The position numbers and the translations under genes are program-made. This document shows positions 13,051 to 24,330 of a DNA stretch of 64,000 bases, in pieces (within the stretch, counting starts at the first letter, position 1; each line of letters begins with the position of its first letter). The DNA comes from Morinoia aosen (Eukaryota > Arthropoda > Malacostraca > Amphipoda > Talitridae), in NCBI GenBank assembly GCA_030386875.1, contig CM059566.1:43188068-43252067 (forward strand). The letters are read 5' to 3'. Under the pieces are notes generated by a model. It had not been told where the DNA came from and ran no database searches. It saw only the letters and a list, made by a program, of their open reading frames with translations.

Positions 13051-13323
13051 CCACGGTATAGAGGAAACAAGGTAGGTTCAAACCAGTGTTTTTTCATTGA
13101 CGGCGTGGTTTTGCTGACGTCACGGCAACGAACCAATAGCAGCGCTCATATTGCATTTGGTAGCACTGCTACCTCCAAATCTGGTTCCAGTATTGGTCAA
13201 CGATATGGCGTTTTGGTGACGTCGTAAAGTTTGTTTGAAATAAAGCTGTTCTATTGGCTAGCGGATCAAGAGGAGGTGTATTTTCTCACATGGAAATGTC
13301 TCTACCTTGTTTCCTCTATCGTG
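13051..13323. mobile_element. ~273-bp MITE-like element, copy 1
   Basis: The left end CCACGGTATAGAGGAAACAA and the inverted right end (complement of CCTTGTTTCCTCTATCGTG) form terminal inverted repeats of about 20-25 bp ending in ACAAGGTAG. Internally, ACCAATAGCAGCGCTCATAT on the left and CTATTGGCTAGC on the right give further symmetry. A second copy with the same ends and interior lies at 18764-19038. It has no coding capacity, as expected for a non-autonomous DNA transposon. CATGG flanks both sides (13046-13050 and 13326-13330) and may be part of a target duplication. Confidence 0.82.
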
Positions 13324-14938
13324 AACATGGCCCACCCTCAGTAATTGCGGCATCTTAACGTTGCGTTAAGATGCCGCAGACACCGATACCGGTAAGCAAA
13401 AACTGATACCGTTTCTGCATCCTGATTTAATTGATGCAAATGAGCTTTTGAAGCTGTTTTCTCTCATAACATAACAATGAGCAAAATAAGATGAGTTACT
13501 TTATCCGTTATGTTGTTATTAATTAAATGTGCAAAAACAAAATGTGCTAAGCACGTGGAACAGAAAAATCCTTTTTATCTTCGAGTACGTTTTTGCTAAC
13601 TTTCACACCATAAATCCCTTCTGTCCGCTATAAATATTTTTTTGGTATATTACTGCAGAAGGAACCAAAATTCGAAGTACACTATCTACTAATCACTCTT
13701 GCATGATGTTTGTGTAACCGTTGACTGCGAAGCACAATTGTTTCCGACAAACTTTACCTAAGCTGGGCAGAAAAGGATGACTTTTTAGCACGCAAATTAT
13801 ATTTTAACATATTTTATTTGAAGAATATCGGAAAATATTTCACCCCATGTCATTCAGAGCCTTCAACCTGTTCTACCCTCTTCCATTTATAGCACACACC
13901 TGGAACTGTTCACAACTCCCGTCTCAAGTAACCCACACATTGTCTGCAGCGAAGCATTATGGTATCGGATGTTGCGCCAGCCGATATCGGAGACGTCTAT
14001 TTGCTTCAGTTACACGATGCTGGTGTGCGATAATGTGAACATGGGCGCGCGTCCTCGGTCCAGACTTCAGTTATGACTTAAGGGCTTCCTGTTCCTGGAG
14101 TGCCCATGGCTTGAATTTGGCACGTACTAGCCTAACAACTTCAGCTCGACGCATTTATAGTGGTGTTATTTTAACGCTGAAAGTATCGTGGCATCGGCGA
14201 GTTTATAGCTGTATGGGAATGGTTGCGTGAGCGCTGGAGTTAGGCTTCATGTGAATATTGACCTATACTAACTTTTTTGCGGTTATAATTTGCTTTACAA
14301 AACGAGGGCAAAAGAGGGTTAAATGATTTCTTGAGTTTTGCTCGCAAGATTACACTTTTTGCTAAGCCGGTAAATAAATTTACTGATAGAAAAGTGTGCC
14401 ACTGCGTAATGAATCCATGAAGTGACACCGATGTGTAAAAGAAACGAAAATTTAAAAATTTGCTACGAAAAGCGTTCACATTTAACATTTTGCTCTCTGT
14501 TTCGTGTGCAATAATTGTGAACTATTCCGGAACACAAGGATGCTTTTATCTATTTGTACACGTCATTGAACAATTTCACTTCGTTGAATTTTTTCCGTCA
14601 ACAGTAATCCTTTTTTTGAAAAAAAACAATGTTTACCGTAACGTGGGAGTGATTTCACAACCCTTTTCAGGTGACCGAGCTTAGAAATTTAGCTTTTTAT
14701 TCATCATGCAGGCCTCGTTGCATGAATATATCTTCCCGATAGAAGTTGGATTCATCGAACTGAGCCACTCTGAGGTAGCGCGCTATAGGGGCACTGTCTC
14801 TGGCGTGCAAGCATGCAGAGCTAGAGGCCCCTAATGAGCTAGTTAGTGACAGGATACCAATTTCTGTAATAAGTCGATGCAGCTTGACACAACAACTGAA
14901 ATGATTGCAGTTATTATTACTATACTAGTGTACACACA
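13324..14938. other. Unassigned sequence
   Basis: No gene is recognised. Small open frames at 13847-14038, 14460-14684 and, on the minus strand, 14240-14488 have no identifiable domains. Confidence 0.4.
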
Positions 14939-14939
14939 G

Positions 14940-15162
14940 CTCGTCAAAAATGGACGGAATACAATAGTTTGCCTAAATAAATTTTCCAGATGTGGATGAC
15001 GAACAACTATATCCATCCCAATAGTACCCGCGATTACAATATTCTTGTACTTGTGCACTGGTGAAACTCGTATCACAGATACGGTCGCATCCTTATGAGC
15101 GTGACCGAGAAACGGACCAACCGACCAAGCAAAAACAACGGTGCATTATTATTTATTTAGAC
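14940..15162 (+). repeat. Dispersed repeat B, copy 1
   Basis: This segment aligns with 29910-30137. Shared words include GTCAAAAATG, TTCCAGATGTGGATGA, ATATTCTTGTACT, GTGCACTGG and GAGCGTGAC. Both copies end in ATTATTAT-like sequence and are preceded by ATTATTACTA. The central CGTATCACAGATACG is a small palindrome also found in repeat A (15976-16422). This is consistent with a SINE-like or LINE 3'-end family, class not determined. Confidence 0.72.
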
Positions 15163-15824
15163 GGACACCAAACAAACATATAAATATATAAGTAAACAAA
15201 CACACCAAGGGTATTATTGCGTAAGAAGATCATGCTTTGTGATATTAGTAATTAGAAATATACATGAATAAACTTGTCATAGGAAGCAGATGGAACAGAA
15301 AGTTCATTTGTTTAAATACCTATCTCAAGCTTCACAAGCACCTTAAAACAAGTGACTATGCGAAACAGCTCGTGCACATTCCATACAAGCAGTTGGAGGT
15401 CGCGGGTTAAAAAATTTACGATCTTCAAAAATAAATTCAATGCATTAACAATTAAGTGAATGGGACTACATGGTTGTAAGTCTGCGGGCACATACCAGGT
15501 TATTTCCAGTTGCCCCTCACTCTATTTAAAGGTACCGACTCCACAATTAGCCTGGAGCGAGCACAAGATCGAGATCTATACAGTCAAGGCTAGGCAGTCA
15601 ATAAGCAGAAAAGTCCATAGTTTTGGTCTGCTTCCTGCTCTAAAACGTGCAATTAAAGAGGCTTGGTGTATGTCTTGAGGCTCTCTGGTAATTGTTTCTA
15701 ATTAGAATTGTGGCTTGACTGCACCCACAGAAAATTGGGACTCATTATCCCCGAACTTAGGTATTTCTAGGAAGTACACAGCAATGCATGCACCCTAGAT
15801 CTTTATTTTTTATGGGCTACTTGT
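15163..15824. other. Unassigned sequence
   Basis: No gene or repeat is recognised. A 72-codon plus-strand open frame at 15460-15678 has no motif I can identify. Confidence 0.4.
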
Positions 15825-16630
15825 ATTGGAATTACATAATTAGAACTGATAACAAACGCAGGCACCCACGCGTCCTACAACTTTCCACGTACTCGTATTT
15901 GAATTACACAACTAGAATTGGAGAACAAATGTAGGTGCCGAAGCATCCTTCAACTTTCTAGATACTTTTATTTGAACTAGTCCACCCCGATTTATTTGAA
16001 ATAAGAATGAAGGAGAAATGAAAGAAAGGCCGTAAAAAATATAAAAAATCAATCTCTCGACAGTTTATGAGGCCGCGTGAACACGGCCCGTCAAAATATT
16101 AGGACTAGAGCTTGTATCACAGATACGCTCATCACGCACTTTCGGCTGGCTTCGGACAGACGGGCGGACGCGGCTCTTATTATGTATAGACTAGTCCAAC
16201 CCCTATATATGAAATTAAAAAGAAGGGCAAAATGAGAGAAAGACCGTAAGAAATTAAAAAATACAATCTCTCTAGAGTTGATGAGGCCGCGTGAACACGG
16301 CCCGTCAAAATATATAGGGCTGGAGCTTGTATCACAGATACGCTCATCACACACTGCAGGCTGGCTTCGGACAGACAGACCGACCGACGGACGGACGCGG
16401 CTCTTATTACAGTATAGATAGATTACGTTACTAGAATTGGAAAACAAATGCAGGAACCGAAGCGTTCTATTGTAACTTTCTAGGTATTATACTTTTATTT
16501 GAATTACGTTAATGGACACGGAAAATAAATGCTGGTGCCGAAGCGTCTTACAACTTTCTAGGTACTCCTACTTGAATTACGCAATAAAATTGTAGTTGTA
16601 GAATATGAAAACAAATGTAGGTACAGAAGA
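15825..16630 (+). repeat. 73-bp tandem satellite, interrupted
   Basis: Copies of a ~73-bp unit carry TTTGAATTAC, ACTAGAATTGG, ACAAATG, GGTGCCGAAGC and CAACTTTCTAGGTACT. The CAACTTTC word falls at 15878 and 15951 and, after an interruption, at 16473 and 16551. The array is split by the insertion at 15976-16422. It then decays near 16630. Confidence 0.75.
15976..16422 (+). repeat. Dispersed repeat A, two head-to-tail copies
   Basis: Two direct copies (about 15976-16189 and 16190-16422) share ACTAGTCCA, GAGGCCGCGTGAACACGGCC (itself a hairpin), TTGTATCACAGATACGCTCA, GGCTGGCTTCGGACAGAC and GCGGCTCTTATTA. The second copy carries a longer GACCGACGGACGGACG stretch. The pair lies within one unit of the 73-bp satellite: TTTGAA ends at 15976 and TTACGTTACTAGAATTGG resumes at 16423, close to the expected phase. 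The TTATTA-type tail suggests a retroposed SINE or truncated LINE. A fragment with a similar tail appears near 19640-19690. Confidence 0.75.
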
Positions 16631-16824
16631 AAGAGGCACCGTCAGCAGCACCATGCCGTGTTGATGAGCTGGCTACACTCTGCGGTCGAGCGAGGGATGT
16701 TGTTGCACTTCGGTGATTCCTGACGACTATACACTCTCCGAGCTCAGCTCGTCGTACGATAGTGATGGAATACGTAGCGAGAGGGATATACAGTTTGGGA
16801 TATACAATAGAGAGAGAGATATAC

Positions 16825-17183
16825 AATATCTACAAATTGTAAGCGTCAGCGGCTTTAAAAATATACCAAACCGTAAAATGCAATAGCTAAGGAATTTCAG
16901 GGTTGTAAATGTTCCTTTTATACAGGGTGGGCCAGAAGTAACTGACCTTTTTGATTTGCTAATAAAAGGAAAACCAAAGCTGAAACTTGTTTTACTTAAT
17001 AGAATAACATTTTTATGGTTTATTTCGGTATCCTATATACTCAGCTAGCAAATTGAAAAAATCTGTTACTGCTGGCCCACCCTGTATAAAAGGAACTTTT
17101 ACAACGCTGAAGTTCCTGAGCTATTGCATTTTACGGTTTGATATATTTTCAAAGCAGCTGACGCTTACAATTTGTAGATATTT
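16825..17183. mobile_element. Palindromic foldback element
   Basis: The arms at 16825-16920 and 17087-17183 are near-perfect complements of about 96 bp. They run from ATATCTACAAATTGTAAGCG at the outside to GTTCCTTTTA at the centre. Between them lies a 166-bp TA-flanked inverted-repeat element, annotated separately. A single strand would fold into a long hairpin. The structure has no coding capacity. Confidence 0.82.
16921..17086. mobile_element. 166-bp TA-flanked MITE at foldback centre
   Basis: The ends are TACAGGGTGGGCCAGAAGTA on the left and, inverted, TACAGGGTGGGCCAGCAGTA on the right. A TA dinucleotide flanks both sides (16919-16920 and 17087-17088), matching the target of Tc1/mariner-type elements. 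It is possible that this and the outer arms are one element rather than a nested pair. Confidence 0.75.
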
Positions 17184-18318
17184 TTCCTATTAGAACTTGG
17201 AGATTAACAGCTTGTTTTTGCTAATTGATTTTAACAGCTGCTAAACCACCTTACTCGTCTCTTTCCCAACTTAGATATTAATCTGGAAAATATACTGTAA
17301 TAAGTTTCACACCACAATAAGAATTTTTTAGCGGTGGTCTATTAGGAATGATATTAAGTAGTAACATAATTGAATCTAAAGCCTGCCAATTTTACCCATG
17401 TTCAAAGTTGAGCAATTCACTTGGTGCTTCATTTAGGTTCAGATTACTCTTGGTTAATTGGTTCTCACAATTAATTACATCTTACTTAATCTGACAATAT
17501 TTTTTAATATTTTTTTAAGAATGAATTATTGTATAAGAAGCTTCAGTTTAATGATGGCCTGTGTTCTTGTACGGTCATGTGAGCTCAACAGACTCGAAAC
17601 AATCAACTCATGTCATCATCACCAGAAAGTTACCTGACCACTGGCCAGCGTGTTGCCTCGATGAGTCACTGACTGACGCTGAGACGTTCCTTGAGATCGT
17701 AGGGCAGCTAAAGAACTTGCCTGACCTCCATGTCTCTCGTCAAAGATATCCAATATGATCAGGAAGGAAAGAACTTGGCTCGTGTTTTCAGTATTCTCGT
17801 ACTCGTATAGTTTTCTTATTCATTACAAAACTGTGGATTGTTTCTCTAAACTTGTTAGGCTTCGCTGGTTGTTTTTAAATGTTTGAAGAAAATATTATGC
17901 ACTGCGCAAAGTCACCGTGAGATCAAATCACGCACTTGAAATTTACACAACGTTGCTTGCTGATCAGGATCCATCAAATCGCATTTTTATTTCTGTCCCT
18001 TGACATTTCGTTCGAGCATAATGGTATAAAATGATAAAAAAGAAACAATGTGTTAATAAACATCTTCATCGCATAAGTTTAGGAATATTTAAAATTCTAT
18101 TTTGAGTGCAGCAAAGCGAGGCAAAGATGGTGATACTGAAGCGTGGCAACATTGAAAATACAAAAATAATTCATAATTACTTTACCCACGTTTTACTGCT
18201 TTGAAATGAATTTTAAATATTTCAAAACGTATGCAATTAAAATGTTTATTTACACATTAATTAGAGCTCCTTTCCATAAAAATTGAGATTTCCAAGAAAT
18301 CGACCGATTAGTAACTTA
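17184..18318. other. Unassigned AT-rich sequence
   Basis: No gene is recognised. A 65-codon open frame at 17561-17758 has no motif I can identify. Confidence 0.4.
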
Positions 18319-18640
18319 TCATGAAATGTCCAATTTAAATTGAATTTGGTTACAATATTTTACGCTTAAAATACAGAACTTCGTCTTTAACTCTCTGATT
18401 CCAAACTTTATTCCAAATTTAAAATTTGAACTCCGTAATTAGTTCAGGACATACGCGATGAATACGGAACGTAGATGAGTTTATTCTTATATCATGAAAT
18501 GTCCAATTTAAATTGAATTTGATTAAAATATTTTAAGCTTAACAACAGAACTCCATTTTCAACTTTCCGAATCCAAACTTTATCCCCAACTCTAAATTTG
18601 AACTCCGTAATAAATTCAGGACATCCGATAAATACGGAGC
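18319..18640 (+). repeat. Two tandem copies, 173-bp unit
   Basis: Both copies begin with TCATGAAATGTCCAATTTAA (ATG at 18321 and 18494). Both contain CAGAACT, CCAAACTTTAT, TTGAACTCCGTAAT, TTCAGGACAT and AATACGGA. The copies differ by scattered substitutions and small indels, so the duplication is not recent. Confidence 0.85.
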
Positions 18641-18763
18641 GTTTTTCTCTTTTATGCGTGTGAGCTCAACATTTCTGCACGTCATACGCAGGAGCAGGAA
18701 GTGCTAAACATTTTATGCTACTGCGGCGACAGGCATTTACGAGTCCACTCTGTGACAGTGAGA

Positions 18764-19038
18764 CCACGGTAGAAGAAACAAGGTAGGGTCAAACTATTTT
18801 TTTTTTTCGTCGACGGTGTGGCAATGCTTACGTCATGGCATCGAACCAATAGCAGCGCTCATATTGCCTATGACAACACTTCTAGCCCTAAATCCGGTAC
18901 CACTATTGGCCTAACGACATGTCGCAATGGTGACGTAACCCAGTAAGTTTGAAATGAAGGGCTTCTATTGGCTAGCCGAACATGAGGAGGTCTATTTTCC
19001 CCAATTGAAATTACCTTACCTTGTTTCCTCTATCATGG
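18764..19038. mobile_element. ~275-bp MITE-like element, copy 2
   Basis: The element matches 13051-13323 from end to end. The left end is CCACGGTAGAAGAAACAAGG and the right end, inverted, is CCATGATAGAGGAAACAAGG. Shared interior words include GAACCAATAGCAGCGCTCAT and CTATTGGCTAGC. There is no open frame of note. Confidence 0.82.
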
Positions 19039-20186
19039 TAAGACGTAATTGGCAAGGTGCAATAAACGCTAATAGAATTATTTTGATGACTCTTTCAAAT
19101 TACAGTCGATCCTCGAGATAATGATACATCATCTTATGCGAGCCTCAAATCATACTCATAAAAATTAGTCCCTGCTATACCAATAGTACGACACCTAATT
19201 CTAGTTATAACAATATATGGCTCTAATTTCTATTCACAAATCTTGAAATTCGCATATGGAATCATATTACTCGAGGATCATCAATAACTTTTATCACTGC
19301 TTGCTTTCTCCTGCATTTATGTTCCTGCTATAACGTGGTAAGTTTAATCACTAGTCACTATTCATTGAGTGCTTTCAGTAATTATTCAAGCAATGGGTAG
19401 TCATACACTTCATCCTAACCGTGATTGTCGTCCTTGACCTATACGCTTCAAACATCTCGCGAGAGTACAACAAGTATGAGAGAACGACATCGTGTGATCG
19501 CACCGTCAAAAAAGACAACGTTCTTATCAGGTTTGTCCTAGAATACATTGGTGAAAACAGAGGGGGTAATCCCAGATCCCGTATCCTAGTGTACCCGTGC
19601 GGCGTGGGCATCAAGTAATTCAATCATGTATTTGTGATACGGGTGGGCATTCTCGATATGTTTTCACGGACGCAGCTCTTATTTGTAGTAAAGTTAATCC
19701 CCCTTTGGATTTTTTCTCCACCGTCCTTCATTGTGGGTGTTCTCTTTACGAGCTCAATCGTGTATCTGTGGTACAGACCAGCGAGAAGAGATAGAGCCGG
19801 GCGTTTCATTTGAAAAGGGAAATGTTGTGCTGTGGACTATTTAAATATACAAATTTTCCTCTTGTTGGGCCCATAAGGTCTTGTTTGATTTCTTTAGAGA
19901 AGATAAATGGGACGAGAGAAGTGAAATAATTTTGCTTGCTCTTATCCAGCGCACTGCATGAAATTAAAAATAGCGTTACTGAACAAAAGACTGCTTTCTT
20001 AAAATTCCCATAAAATATAAATGAAGTCAGTGCTTGCTTCGAAAACCTTTTACGAGAAATCAGAACAATTACCATAACCGGAATAGGAAAATTCATGCTT
20101 GGAAAATAACTTTTCGAATATTTTTCAGCACATTTACTTTGAAAACACGAATTATTGAATAAAATTCTGGAAATGGAGCATGCAGT
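19039..20186. other. Unassigned sequence with a repeat A-like fragment
   Basis: No gene is recognised. Around 19625-19690 the words TGTGATACGGG and CACGGACGCAGCTCTTATT resemble the 3' part of repeat A. A second GTATCTGTGGTAC-type word is near 19760. Several short open frames cover this fragment on both strands and are repeat-derived. Confidence 0.35.
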
Positions 20187-20735
20187 TCAAATTCGAATTC
20201 GAAACAATTCTCTAATTTCAGAGACTTGGACTCTGAAGCGGGTGTATAAAATCTTCAGTTTTTGATTTTCCATATGAAGAGCGCGTTCTCTGATCTCAAA
20301 GTTCGAAGCTACGAGTACGATAAAGCTGCAAACTTCCTTGAAGTCGCCTCTCAAAACTTCAAGTATAAAGTTGCCTTCGCTCGAGGGCGGCGCTCTTCTT
20401 TCGCATATCGCTCCAATTTCTTCTCGCGAAATTCTGACGAGTTCAAAGCGATTTAGTGGAGTCGCAGTGAAAAACTCCGTGGATTCCGGGATGCAAATTT
20501 GGCTCGCCAAAAATGTGGGTCTGTGCAAAACTTGTGGCTGCAGAAAACTTGACAATTTGCTGCACTCTTGAGCTCTTGTGAAAACACAGCCAGGCTCGAG
20601 CCGAGCGACAGAAGGGAGGCTGGAGGGTGCACGGTGGTTTGGACCGCAGGATGGCAGGCAGGGTGGACGGTCTCAAACACGCGACAAAAATGGAATAGCT
20701 CTATGCATTTCTGTACGAGAAACGTATAACGTTTA
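20187..20735. other. Region open in several frames, no known protein
   Basis: Open frames of 64-122 codons overlap on both strands. The longest, on the minus strand at 20187-20555, has no motif I recognise. GC content is locally higher and stop codons are scarce in all frames, which explains the overlap without coding selection. Paired CTCAAAGTTCGAAG- and CTCAAAACTTCAAG-like words hint at an internal duplication. It could be a decayed exon, a CpG-rich regulatory patch or a repeat fragment. Confidence 0.3.
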
Positions 20736-21118
20736 CGAATCAAGATTACGCATGAGAAATGAATCACGTTTATGAATCAAGATTACGCATGAGAAATGAA
20801 TCACGTTTATGAATCAAGATTACGTATCAGAAATGCATAATGTATACGAATCAGGATTACGCATGAGAAATGAATTACGGTTATGAATCAAGATTACGTA
20901 TCAGAAATGCATAATGTATACGAATCAGGATTACGCATGAGACATGAATCACGTTTATGAATCAAGATTACGTATCAGAAATGCATAATGTTTACAAATC
21001 AGGATTACGCATGAGAAATGAATCACGTTTATGAATCAAGATTACGTATCAGAAATGCATAATGTTTACGAATCAAGATTACGCATGAGAGATGAACCAC
21101 GCTTGCGAATCAAGATTA
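20735..21118 (+). repeat. 37-bp tandem repeat with alternating variants
   Basis: The unit carries GAATCAAGATTACG then CATGAGAAATGAATCACG then TTTAT. It alternates with a variant reading GTATCAGAAATGCATAATG, giving an apparent 74-bp dimer period. About ten units are present, with decayed copies at both edges. Confidence 0.82.
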
Positions 21119-22149
21119 TTCTTAAGAACTGTTGGATTGTTGTACTAGCATCTGAGTGTTGCAATACGAGTATAAAAGTCAACGCTGCAACTTTGACATT
21201 CCGGTAGAGGATCCTAATTGAATGTAAGCTCTACCTTAGTCCAAAGAAAAACGCCAGCCGATTCAAACTGTGTAATCAACTTTCGTTATCACATCAAGAC
21301 TGGGAGGCTATAGGAATGCAACATAAGATATTGTGAATTCTAAGATTAGAGTTATAACTTCTTATGGAGATGGTATTGAAATGATACTTTGCATGATGTA
21401 AAACAGTACTCTTTAAATATTAACGAACTTTTCCCTACCTAATTAGGATTACTGGTCTGATTTCGTGCCCTTATAACTGGAAATGTTTCACTAGCCTGTA
21501 GTGTATTTAACGAGATAGTGAATATACAATACTAGGTTAAAAATTTACAACCATAATCTAGCAAAATTGAGATTTAAGGAAAGAATGAAATCACCTTAAC
21601 CGATTTGAAATGTTTGAAGAAGAAATATTACAGAATCATTGCCAATTTGAAGCCTTAAGGAATTTTCATTCTCGGCGAAAGAATGTAAGTATTTTAAAGA
21701 CTCCAATAAATTTATTTTCCTATACTTTTGAAGACTTATGGATATTTGAATGCATCTGATTTTCAAAGCATTCCAGATCAAACCTAGATTATTTTTCCTA
21801 AATTGGGTTTTGAAAAGTATTTTTATTTATTTTACACGCAGTTATTACTTACTACGAGGTTTTAATGAATATTAATCATTCATTTATGTTATCCCATTGC
21901 GCACTTGTTGGGGACAATTTTGTGTCATGTGACATGGAAGAGTGTCCTAGACTCCTCAGCGAAAGCCTGGTGTCTCTTCCCATTGGGAAAAGGACAAACT
22001 TAGCTATGATTTCTCACCCGACCTTGGAGTGTGAAATGTGTGATGGCTGGGCTGAAGTCCCCGTCATCGTCTCCTGGAATTAGTTAAAATGCATTCGAAA
22101 ACCCAATGTAGGATGTCACTCACATGTGTCACCTTGGTCGGGGTAATGT
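21119..22149. other. Unassigned sequence
   Basis: No gene or repeat is recognised. Open frames at 21596-21781 (minus) and 21865-22083 (plus) are short and carry no motif. Confidence 0.4.
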
Positions 22150-23131
22150 CGTTTCTGCGATGTCGGAGCGTACGCAACAGCTACGTCGGAGCGTACGCAA
22201 CAGCAATTTGGAGCGCATGAAACAGCTGTGTCATAGCGCACGAAACAGCTATGTCGGAGTGCACGAAACAGCTATGTCGGAGCGTACGCAACAGCAATTT
22301 GGAGCGCATGAAACAGCTGCGTCATAGCGCACGAAACAGCTATGTCGGAGTGCACGAAACAGCTATGTCGGAGTTTATGAAACAGCTACGTCGGAGCGTA
22401 CGCAACAGCTATGTCGGAGCGTACGCAACAGTAATTTGGAGCGCATGAAACAGCTGTGTCATAGCGCACGAAACAGCTATGTCGGAGTGCACGAAACAGC
22501 TATGTCGGAGTTTACGAAACAGCTACGTCGAAGCGTACGCAACAGCTATGTCGGAGCGTACGCAACAGCTACGTCGGAGCGTACGCAACAGCAATTTGGA
22601 GCGCATGAAACAGCTGTGTCATAGCGCACGAAACAGCTATGTCGGAATGCACGAAACAGCTATGTCGGAGTTTACGAAACAGCTACGTCGGAGCGTACGC
22701 AACAGCTATGTCGGAGCGTACGCAACAGCTACGTCGGAGCGTACGCAACAGCAATTTGGAGCGCTTGAAACAGCTGTGTCATAGCGCACGAAACAGCTAT
22801 GTCGGAGTGCACGAAACAGCTATGTCGGAGTTTACGAAACAGCTACGTCGGAGCGTACGCAACAGCTATGTCGGAGCGTACGCAACAGCTACGTCGGAGC
22901 GTGCGCAACTGCAATTTGGAGCGCATGAAACAGCTGTGTCATAGCGCACGAAACAGTTATGTCGGAGTGCACGAAACAGCTATGTCGGAGTTTACGAAAC
23001 AGCTACGTCGGAGCGTACGCAACAGCTACGTCGGAGCGTACGCAACAGCAATTTGGAGCGCATGAAACAGCTGTGTCATAGCGCACGAAACAGCTATGTC
23101 GGAGTGCACGAAACAGCTATGTCGGGACGTA
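22150..23131 (+). repeat. 160-bp higher-order satellite of 23-bp monomers
   Basis: The base monomer is about 23 bp, of the form AGCTATGTCGGAGCG then TACGCAAC. Variants include GTGCACGAAAC, TTTACGAAAC, CAATTTGGAGCGCATGAAAC and TGTGTCATAGCGCACGAAAC. Seven variants recur in fixed order, giving a 160-bp period that is clear from about 22320 to 23090. Neither 23 nor 160 is a multiple of three, so the repeated peptides that can be read come from shifting frames and are not a protein. Left-edge units are shorter and less regular. Confidence 0.92.
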
Positions 23132-23870
23132 CGAAACACCTACCTTGAGAGTTAAATCAACCGTCCTGAAATTTTCTGTATTATGGACACCCTGAATGAA
23201 ATTTATAGGGTTAGTTTAGTATTTTTATTCAACATGCACGTCAAAATAGTGTGCGTTTAAATAGTTTTCTCGAGGCCAAGAAATCGTATGAACGTTCAAA
23301 GTTTTAGCAAACCGGAACAATTTTTAAAATATTCAAATACTTCAGCATTGGTAAACTTCACCAGTCAATATAAAAATTTAAAATTGTTGCATTTGTCAAT
23401 GAAGAATGCGAAAAATGTTCCAGTTAACCTAAGATATACAAGACAAATGTGAATTTATGAAACTTCATGTAGTTACCCTTTTAAAATTTCAAACAAAAAA
23501 CGACATCTCATTTCTGAAAGAAAACATTCAGAACTGGTAATACTATTATTCTTTCACATGGCTTTCAACATTGTACAATGAAAGAACAAAATTAGTCACC
23601 AATGCTTGACCACTTATGGAAAAATTCGCAAATAAACCAGTGATTTGAGTCAGGAACTGGCATTTTATAATCGACCTCTTTTCTGCACCATTTTCAGTCG
23701 ACCTTCAGAACATTTCATTTATGCAGCTTGGTAAAGTTACTCAGTTCTATCATCTCTTTAATTATTTGGCATTTGCATTCTATTTAACGTCAAAATGAAA
23801 ATAGATGTCAATCATATTCTCCCCGTAAATAACACAACTAGTATTTATTTACCACACCTTTCATTCGGAA
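23132..23870. other. Unassigned AT-rich sequence
   Basis: I see no gene, repeat or structured RNA here. Confidence 0.45.
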
Positions 23871-23879
23871 CAGATACAC

Positions 23880-24330
23880 AACATTTCAGTCATCCCAAAG
23901 TGAACTGCCATCATGCACCGTTTTTCTACAGCAGATCTCCCGAGAACTAGACCAGTCAATTTAAAGGATGAAAGAAATTCCTCTTTAAGCATGGGTAGAG
24001 TAAGCCATCACAGCCAATCACACTGCCAACACACAAACCGTTCCCATCCACGAAAAGCGGAGCAACCCTTCATGAGATCCAGTTTAAGTGGATCCACTGC
24101 ACTTCAAACGCCACCGCCGCCGCTACTCTCGCTCGCTCTCGTGCAGCAAGCACTGAGCTCCTCTCCTATACAACCATTGAAATGCAAATGGCGGTTTGAC
24201 ATGGAAATGCTGCGAGTTATCTGAGCGAGACAGACTGGCAGCCTCGTGGATTTGCATCGGATGTTTCTATCTGTCGAGCAGTGCTAGATTAAAATTTGAA
24301 TGACAGTCGAGCCACTTTTGCACAGATTTT
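23880..24330. promoter_or_regulatory. GC-richer patch with paired octamer motifs
   Basis: In an AT-rich setting this patch carries the octamer ATGCAAAT (24182-24189) and its inverse ATTTGCAT (24250-24257), 60 bases apart, plus a CT-rich tract (CTCTCGCTCGCTCTCG) near 24126. A 103-codon plus-strand open frame (23913-24224) is Ser-, His- and Pro-rich and matches no family I know. Octamers are POU-domain binding sites in animals. Calling this regulatory is inference; an untranslated or coding exon is possible. Confidence 0.3.

Noticed and set aside
20187..20767. Possible coding exon, since five or more frames are open
   Set aside because: Simultaneous openness of many frames reflects local composition; no frame has a known motif. 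Listed as unassigned.
22150..23131. CRISPR-like regular repeats
   Set aside because: Repeats are contiguous 23-bp monomers with no unique spacers, and the sequence context is eukaryotic. It is a satellite.
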